From: Aureobasidium sp. EXF-3400
Taxonomy: Eukaryota; Ascomycota; Dothideomycetes; Dothideales; Saccotheciaceae
Length of the DNA: 64,000 nucleotides
Direction of reading: 5' to 3'
NCBI GenBank assembly: GCA_024195585.1
Contig: SWBL01000166.1
Location: forward strand, 1-64,000
Shown here: positions 56,580 to 64,000 of the stretch, in pieces
How positions within the stretch are numbered: the first letter of the stretch is position 1
How the letters are laid out: each line of letters starts with the position of its first letter
Translations under genes and position numbers: made by a program
The notes under the pieces: generated by a model
Database searches by the model: none
Seen by the model: only the letters and a program-made list of their open reading frames with translations
What the model was told of the DNA's origin: nothing

Positions 56580-59500
56580 GGTAATGGAGAGAGTGATGGG
56601 AGGTGAGGGTTGGATGTAGAAAAGTTAATAGATGGGAGAGATGCAGAGATATGAAAAAGTTGTTTAATGTTCAATCACTTTGTTTGATGCTCGGCAGAAA
56701 GTTGTTGACTCGACGGGTGAATCCTCAAAACGGATGTTACGCACTACAATGTGTCGAAAATGTTGATCCGAGTAATAGTGAAAGTGTTGGCATTGTCGAC
56801 ACAAGTGATCGGGATATCCGTCCATGGTCTTCGGGCACTTTTACAACAATGAACGAAAGCTTACAAACGGGAACCAACAGGTATGTGAGGGTTGACCATA
56901 GCTAGAAATGATCGCTCATGTCGTGGATGCTCACATGCAGATAAAAGGGACACATACTGAACGTACTTCGTAGATGGACTTGCGTGGAACCACTGACGAC
57001 CAAACGAGCCTTACACTCTACTACCGAATCCTTCTGCCCTCTGTGGTTGTGGACCAGACTTGATACTACCAAACAAGCAGCTCCAAGTGTCTACAATGCA
57101 TATCATCCAACGGTAAGGTGTCAAAGAAAAGCCATGCAACAGATGCCACGGCAGACCTTGCATAGTCGAATTGGACGATAACAAAGCAATCACATACTAT
57201 CAAGACGATAAACCCTAGGGAAGTAATCGATTCTCGATTCGCTGTTATCGATCTGCTTGTCGACTTCGAGCGACGCAAGCCAGTAGTTTAGGTTGATGGG
57301 TTCGGGAAGCATGCTTGAGCCTCATGGATTCGACAATGATTACACGTTTTTCTTACCTCGTAGCAGAGTTGATGTTGTATGAAGAGTGTCATGATGACTG
57401 CCACCGCTGACGAAGCCACAAGCTCTTTCGAGCTCGAGCTACTGGTGTGTTGATAAACACCTCCCATGCGATCGAGCCACTGCGTTCCATTCTAGAACAT
57501 CTCTCTGCGCGTGGAGATTGAGGACCAGGAGATCCAAAGCTAATTCCCGTATGGCCTCGACCGCTATTATATCGCCTTGAACCCATTGAGAAATGACGGG
57601 ACGGAAATTTGAAAGAACATGCATGTCATGTAGAAAAAGCCCGACGACGCCATAATTGCTTTTCCCATTCCCCATTTCGGCTGGGTGGTATTTTTAAACC
57701 CGCGCTCTATCGATTGTGTCAAGATGAAACACAAGCCCTCGTGTCATGGGTTTTGAATGAATCAAGAGAGGAGGTAAGCCAAGCATACTCGCCCGCTTGA
57801 CCTTGACTCTTCCTGCCGAATGCTTTTCTCCTCGATTGTCATGGCTGCTTGGCTGATGATGTTAAGCATCTCGTCCTTGGTGTGTCATTACTCCGTACAC
57901 GCTTGTTGGTCTGTGAAAGCCCACAAATATTTCGTGCTTGTGGAGATGGGCTGCGGATGATCGTCTGGAGAGCCAGATTGGATGTAGGGATGTCGCTTTA
58001 CGCAACTTCTTGTCCCGGGCTGGTATCGAAGAGTCTTGTTGATGTATACTTGTATCATGTCCGATGCTGATGTGCTCGACTTGCAATCATGTCCGGACAG
58101 TGCGGAGTAGACATCACCATTCTTCCGGGCGCGACAACCACTAGTGACTTCATGAATGAATGAGCGCTGGCAAGATGCGAGGACTATGTGCATAATGTAA
58201 AAGATCAACATCTGAAGTTGTCACACAACATGCTGTCGGCTGGGGGACATGAGAGCACTGCTTGTCCAGAAGCAAGGACAGTAAAAGCACGCTGGCTGTC
58301 CAATATTCCAGCACGAATTGTGATGAGCAGCTAACGTTTCTGCGCGAGAGGGTCGCATGCATCAAATCTTATGAAAACACCGGACGATCAACCCGGCGTC
58401 AACATGTTGATCAACACGCCTGCGAATCTGTTTTTGCGGTGGCAACGAAGAACACTCCTCGCTGTCTTTGAAACATAATCCTCAACAGACAAGCACACCG
58501 AGCAGTGGTGTTTTTGACTTTTTCAGACGGATGCAACACTGTTTTCTGCCACGGCTCGCGGAACCTGGAGGCGATCTTTTGCTTGACAGAGATGTGCCAA
58601 GTCGGAGGGCTCGATCGAGCGACCGAGGAAGCAGCCACTTTTTACTGACGATCATGCGTGTTGCTCAAGGCTCTAACAACGGGTATCACGGGACCCGCTA
58701 AGCTTGAGTAGAAGCTGGAAAGTATGATTGAAAATTAGCAAGCTTTTGCGAAGGATATTCGTAATACCAAAACCTTGACGCGACGTTCAGTCTGTAGGAG
58801 GCTGGATGTCAGCCATTGGATATGCAAGCTTGGTCGAGAGGGCAACTTGTCCAGCCAGCGAGCAAGCTGGAATGGTTGGTGTGCTCCACACAATTCGAGC
58901 TCAGCCACCAAAGACCAAGTGCGGAAATATTTAGGGCAAATCTTGTTTGTTTGGGGACGGGAAAGAATCCCGGACGTTGATCTGAGCCACGACTGGGGGA
59001 GATGGATTAGAGGACATTGGACTCTCCTGACGAAGAAATAGATAGGTAGCTATCAAGATTGGCAGCAGTACGAGCCGCAATTTGGAGGACTTTAGTTGAG
59101 CAATCAAATCGTTGCTGATAACGGACATGTAATAGATCGAAAGGAGAGTCAGAACGATGCGAGATTGCGGTGGCTGCAGGGATGACATCCAGCCGAAACA
59201 GTTCGAGCACCGGGACATGTCAAAGCGCCTGGCCAACGACAGAGCGCAAGCACGAGATCGTCCATCATCACAATTTATGACGGGCTGTGGATGAGGTTGG
59301 CGAGGGCAGAAAGGGCCGTATTCGATAACAGGAATTGTGTTGAAGGCTTGGGTGTCGAGGTTCGGTGGAGCGGGCGCACGAGTTCTACACGTTCGCCACG
59401 CAGAATTGAGTCTAAAGAAAGCACCGAAAGACAAGAGTTTCCATTCCGCGGCGCTCTACGGCGGCCAGAGCCTGGGGAAACCTGATGTTCGGTGGTGAGC

Positions 59501-60012
59501 CTGGGTGGTGGTGGTGTTTGTGCAGGAAATAGCCGCGTAACGATGTTTGCCACTAAAATGGCACTAAGGACTTGGCTAAAGCTCAACCCAGGGCGGACAT
59601 CTTTCAAAACAACCCCCTGCCCGGCCCTCTCTTTTCGCTGCCACCTTCGCACCTTCCTCTCGTTGAACCCATTACGAGTGTTTCTATTCCGCAAAAGGCC
59701 GCTTCTCACATTCGCTCTCACATTTCTGTTGCATCTGGTCCTTTCCACTTGCACTACACTTATTCCAGCGCTTCTTCACCTGCAACAGTTTATACACTTT
59801 CAAGGTATGTTTTTATCTGCTCTCTGGCTTTTTCAAACATCCATCTTTTGTCCCCGACACTCCTTCACTTGGCCCGTCTTGTGCACTCACATTGGGTCGC
59901 TCGTGGTACTTGAACAGAAGTTTCTCAGTCGCACATCACCCCCTCTTTTGTGTATACATCACAACAGGCCATCTTTACTGACGCGCGGCCTCTCAGTTAA
60001 TACCCTCTCACA
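56580..60012. other. Gene-free stretch, 3.4 kb, upstream of the ECM33-like gene
   Basis: No frame shows family features, signal peptides or plausible intron-linked exons on either strand. The longest minus-strand frame (58931-59434, 167 codons) is irregular in composition. The final 400 bases are strongly pyrimidine-rich and form the ECM33 promoter and leader. Such a long upstream region is unusual here and could hold extended regulatory DNA or a non-coding transcript. Confidence 0.45.
59805..59967 (+). other. Candidate 5' UTR intron of the ECM33-like gene
   Basis: A GGTATGTTTTT donor at 59805 follows a pyrimidine-rich stretch, and an ACAACAG acceptor ends at 59967, 45 bases before the ATG. 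Length 163. Leader introns are common in highly expressed fungal wall genes. Confidence 0.4.
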
Positions 60013-61262
60013 ATGTCGATGAAGTTCCTTGTTCCGGCACTCGCTGCCGTTGGCGGTGCCTACGCCCAGAGCTCTTGCAGCGTCTCCGGTACCACCACCA
60101 TCAGCTCCGCCGCTGAGGCCTCTGCCCTCTCGGCCTGCTCCACCTTCTCTGGTTCCATCGCTATCGCCTCGGGCCTCGGCGACGCTGTCTCGTTCCCTAG
60201 TGTCAAGAGAATTACTGGAGATCTTGTCGCAACCAACAACTCCCTGATTCCCTCCATCTCGGCCGACAGCCTCCAGACCATTGGCGGTGCCTTCATCCTC
60301 AACGAGCTCCAGATTCTCTCGACTCTGTCGTTCCCCCAGCTCAGCCAGGTCGACTCCATCCAATGGAACGCCCTTGCTGGTCTCCAGCTTCTGTCCTTCA
60401 CCACCGGTGTCCAGCAGGCCAGCGAGCTCAACATCCAGAACACTCAGCTCCAGACCCTTGACGGTATTAACCTTGCTGTTGTCGACACTGTCTTCATCAC
60501 CAACAACAACTATCTGAACGACATCTCTATGCAGCTCGGTAACATCACCAACTCGCTCAACATCGAGTCCAACGGTGGCAACGTTTCCGCCATCTTCCCC
60601 AACCTGATCTGGGCCAACAACATGACCTTCCGCAACGTCTCCACCATTGCCCTCAACTCGCTCGTTTCCGTCAACGGCTCCCTCGGCTTCTACTCCAACG
60701 AGTTCGAGTCGCTGCAGTGCGCCAACCTTACCACTGTTGGTTCCAACAAGGGTGACTTGACCATCGTCTCCAACCAGAACCTTAACAACGTCTCCTTCCC
60801 TTCGCTCAAGAAGGTCGGCGGTGGTTTCTCCATCCAGAACAACACCGAGCTCATGGTCATTGACGGTTTCCCCAAGCTTGCCACTATTACTGGCGCTTTC
60901 GATCTTTACGGTGACTTCACCAAGTAAGTTCATCTGTACGATCAAGTCATAACAATTTGCTAATACATCGCAGCGTCTCTGCTCCTGCTCTTAACGAGGT
61001 TGACGGTGCTTTCAACATCCAGTCCTCTGCTCAGCTCACTGGTTGCGACGCCTTCCAGAAGCTGAAGTCTGGCTCCCAGATCCGCGGCAAGTACTACTGC
61101 AACGGTACCGTCTCCAAGCCCTCCGGTGTTGGCTCCAACCCCAGCACCACTGGCTCCAACGGCTCCAAGTCCACCCAGTCAGGTTCCGCCAACGCCATGT
61201 ACGTTCCCACCGCCGCTGCTGGTGTCATGGGTGTCGTTGCTGCCATGTTCGGTCTTCTGTAA
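60013..61262 (+). CDS. ECM33: ECM33-family GPI-anchored cell-wall protein
   Basis: Exons 60013-60923 and 60974-61262 (intron 60924-60973, phase 2) give 399 residues. Signal peptide MSMKFLVPALAAVGGAYA; a second ATG at 60019 is also possible. The body is a leucine-rich-repeat-like L-domain fold: repeated units such as LGDAVSFPSVKRITGDLVA, SLQTIGGAFILNELQIL, FPQLSQVDSIQWNALAGL and NVSFPSLKKVGGGFSIQNN, with many N-glycosylation sites. A short Cys pair (LTGCDAFQKL, KYYCNGT) closes the domain. A Ser/Gly/Thr linker and a hydrophobic tail (TAAAGVMGVVAAMFGLL) form the GPI signal. Ecm33 proteins are needed for wall integrity. Strong C/T-rich codon bias (AAC, TCC, GTC) and the pyrimidine-rich leader suggest high expression. 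Confidence 0.95.
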
Positions 61263-63965
61263 ACGGGTCCTTGCTTGACTTCGTGTTGATCCAATTGCAT
61301 GGCGTTTCGATTTCATTTTCTTTGTCTTGCGTAGACTAATCCACGGGACATTTCCAATTTATTTCCAATGACCCGAAGGTTTATTCTACTCACATACTGG
61401 CTCCGAGTTTCATCTGAGCGAAAGCATTCTTTTAAGATACAGGATAGCGATGCATCGAATGGTCCTTTTACTCACAAAGTTTATTTCCTTTTTTCTTCTA
61501 ATGGCTTCTAACGAGTTAGGCGGTCGGGGTTCTATTGTAATAACTCTTATTATCGTATGAGATTCTTCGTGTTCATACTTCTTCAAACGAATTTGTTTAC
61601 TTCAAATGTCTGTTTTCAAGGAAAATTTCGCGTGCCGCTTGTTGATTGAAATCGTTCAACCTGAGACGCCCAGTGCATGATTAGCCGACGAGATGTCTCA
61701 TGCAAAGGATCTTTTGACTTTCGACACAGGGAGGAATACGCTGAGCTTCTCTGAACGTCACGCCGTGTCATGAACAAGTTGTTTGTCCTCCCCTCTTCTT
61801 TGTTCTCACCAAGAAGACCTTGAACAACCTGTCTCCACACCGATCTCGATACTGCATCCAGCCGGGGACCATCAGCATGAGGTCGGCGAACAGATGCGTC
61901 TGCATCGTCTCGATATAGTAAAGATAGCGGGATCAATGTCGACCCATGACAGCGCGCATCGGGTGCTACACAGCGCGGATGCTGTTTCATCAGTCTTCAG
62001 GGTCCTGTGCGACCTTAGCACTCTCTTCGCGCCTGTTCAAAAGAGCAAACGTATAAGAGACATCCTACGCATGAGCTTGTTTATTGAGAGTGGAGACTTG
62101 GAGCCACCGCCCGCATGAGCAGAACGCCTCTTCGTAAAGGGATGGCTGAACCAACCGGGGCAATCGGGATGGCAAGCACTGACAGTCGCACAATGCAATG
62201 CTCATCATTCGACAACCGCTCTCACAGACCGACCATTAACTTCCGGCAGTTGAGTTCATCGTGCATCAACCTGGTCAATGCCCAGTGGCATTGCCGACCA
62301 ACTATTGGACCATCCATACATGCATCTTCTTGGGAGTAAGCAACTTACATCGGAACTGCAAATCTGGTGGTCTTCGCAGGTTGCTTTTAGAGCACGATTC
62401 GCTCAAGCCAAGACCCACTGCGTTCCCAGAACTCGGTCAGTCAGTTGCTGCATATCTCCCAAGTCATTTCAGCGTCTCCATCTCCACCTCGACTAACATC
62501 GAACGCCGTGTGGATACTCTATCTTCGCTCATCGGTTTGGAGCATGCTCATCTGATGCTCTAGAACAGGTGCACGCTCCCGTCGTGCCACAGAGATTCTG
62601 GTGTGCATTTCCGCCTGTCGTTCGCATGGCAAGGTTGACATTCGAAGCAGCTATCCGTCTGATAACGACATGTTGATGACATTTGAAAGAGCGGTATGGT
62701 TTTTTTGCTTGTCATGACAGGCAGACGAGGGACAACCCGCATGACACCTACAGTGCAGAGGACTAAGATGTCAAGCACTAACGGAAGATTTTCCGATCTC
62801 TGCGGCACAGAGTCTCCCCTCATCAACAACAGCGGCCCTCGGATCTGGTCCGCGGCCGCAAGGGACACAGAACCCGGGTGCCGGACCCTCACATCGCTAA
62901 CCGCCTATCGCAAACATGACACGGGACCAAATACGCTGGATCCGGTCAGACATCTCAGGATGGTGCTCGTTCTTTTTGCAAGCCACAAACTAATCAACTG
63001 CCTCGGTAGGTCTCTGATCCTTCGAGTTCGATATATCATATTTTACTCTGGTCACAGCTGCTCGTGCCCCGGCTAATATGCTTCAATCCCTCTGCTGCGC
63101 CGCGCGCGCATCGTTGAACGAATCACAAGGACATATCTGCCCAAGATATGGACGTAGGCCCGCTCTGGTTGCTGTTGTTGTTGCCGCGCTGCATACGGCT
63201 TCTCATGTCCCGAATGCTAGTTGCATCTTTTCGACTTGACATACCCCTTGACAATATGCATTCGTCGACAACATGCATTCGCAAATCGACATGCAGAAGA
63301 GTGCCTCACATTGATCTTGATGTCCTCTTCTGCAGAGTCATAACGCATTTGAATGAGAGCGGACTGTTCAGAAAGCAGCGGTGAAGGAACTTGATGCATA
63401 TCAGCAAGCCCAAAGTTGGAACAGGTCTGGCGGTTGCGTGACTGGAGAAGATCTGGAAGGAAGTCGACCAGGTTTGCGAACTGCTGCCCTGCAGATAGGC
63501 TCAAGCGTCAAGAGGCTTGCGCCAGTAGAATCCTTCTGTTGGCCTTCTCGGCTCAACCTGTAACTGCCCTGAGCGGCAATGGCTGCTGTGTTAACGCTAG
63601 TCATGCTGTGTCCAGACGGTAAAAATGACATGGTGGAGAAGACATGATACTGACCATGTCCTCAGCCTCTGTAAGTATATCAAGTCGGTGAATACCTTCC
63701 TTTTCGTCTTCATCCTTCATCCTCCATCCAATCTACAGTACATCAATTGGCCTGGTTCTTTGCTACATTGTTCATTGTTCTTGGTCTTTTGGGTTGGTTT
63801 TCTTCTTTGCCTCTTGCTTGATTCGAACGTGCTCTCTACCGCATCGACAGAAGTCAAACACACGCTATCACCCTTCATACGGCACTACACGAACTCCCCT
63901 CAGACCTCGACTATCACCTCGCTCTCGGTACAAAGATACTTCTGATTCTTTAAAAGCAATTCAAC
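61263..63965. other. Gene-free stretch, 2.7 kb
   Basis: Between the ECM33-like stop and the next start. No frame on either strand shows coding character, and I see no RNA gene. The last 300 bases are pyrimidine-rich, with TTTGCTTGATTCGAACG near 63812, and form the leader of the next gene. Confidence 0.45.
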
Positions 63966-64000
63966 ATGGTCTACGAATCGTAAGTCCTTGGACCGATCAA
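63966..64000 (+). CDS. First exon of a further gene, cut by the window edge
   Basis: ATG at 63966 reads MVYE and then a split codon at a good donor, GTAAGTCC, starting at 63980. A pyrimidine-rich leader precedes it and TCAACATGG is a fair start context. Only about 14 coding bases are visible, so no identity can be given. Confidence 0.55.

Noticed and set aside
58931..59434. 167-codon minus-strand frame in the 56.6-60.0 kb gap
   Set aside because: Irregular composition with scattered Cys and Trp and no recognisable motif; no supporting intron structure.
59959..60945. 328-codon minus-strand frame opposite the ECM33-like gene
   Set aside because: It is the antisense mirror of a strongly biased coding exon (AAC/TCC/GTC codons), giving a Val/Glu/Gly/Asp-rich text with no family features.
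1..64000. tRNA genes, transposons or CRISPR arrays
   Set aside because: Scanning by eye found no convincing A/B-box pair, terminal inverted repeat with transposase, LTR or regular spaced repeats. Weak or divergent tRNAs could still be missed.

Overview
The window is nuclear DNA of a filamentous ascomycete (Pezizomycotina). Introns are about 48-65 nt with GTRAGT-like donors, CTAAC/CTGAC branch sites and YAG acceptors. Coding exons are moderately GC-rich, intergenic DNA is simpler, and a class V/class VII chitin synthase pair lies head to head. A dothideomycete is my best guess from overall protein style, but this is weak inference. I see no mobile element, rRNA, tRNA or CRISPR.

Layout. 0-6.5 kb, housekeeping: rRNA-processing EBP2 (cut by the window edge), an HSBP1-like small coiled coil, an RFTS-plus-zinc-finger chromatin-type protein, tRNA pseudouridine-55 synthase PUS4, and a TigA/ERp38-type protein disulfide isomerase. 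7.9-11.2 kb: a large GPI-type wall protein gene interrupted by one in-frame TAA. 11.7-20.5 kb: a low-complexity coiled-coil protein, an ACS-family MFS transporter with six exons, a degenerate ~220-bp tandem repeat, acetoacetyl-CoA synthetase, and an unrecognised Ser/Pro-rich protein. 22.9-32.7 kb: S-adenosylmethionine decarboxylase, a membrane-anchored AMP-binding protein with a ruined ATP motif, nucleoporin POM34, a ten-exon UNC93-like MFS protein, and a methyltransferase-fold protein. 33.1-38.3 kb: a secreted Lys/His-rich protein with a tandem exon-intron duplication, a second degenerate repeat block, and a DUF1996 secreted protein. 39-51.6 kb: divergent chitin synthases of class V (working-looking myosin P-loop) and class VII (P-loop absent). 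52.7-56.6 kb: a Mug190/tricalbin-like SMP-C2 membrane-contact protein. 60-61.3 kb: an ECM33-type GPI wall protein. Two long gene-free stretches (56.6-60.0 and 61.3-63.96 kb) flank ECM33, and the first codons of another gene sit at the right edge.

Functionally, cell-wall and secretory-path genes are well represented (two chitin synthases, ECM33, the interrupted GPI protein, DUF1996, the Lys/His-rich secreted protein, PDI, the SMP-C2 tether), mixed with housekeeping genes. Only the class V/VII pair is an established linked unit. The rest may be coincidence of neighbourhood. No clear biosynthetic cluster or defence system is visible. The most unusual items are the single in-frame stop in the wall protein gene, the AMP-binding pseudoenzyme, the recent exon-intron duplication, and the two blocks of degenerate tandem repeats.

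Exon borders were worked out by eye from splice signals and reading-phase arithmetic. Protein families were recognised from memory, with no database search.
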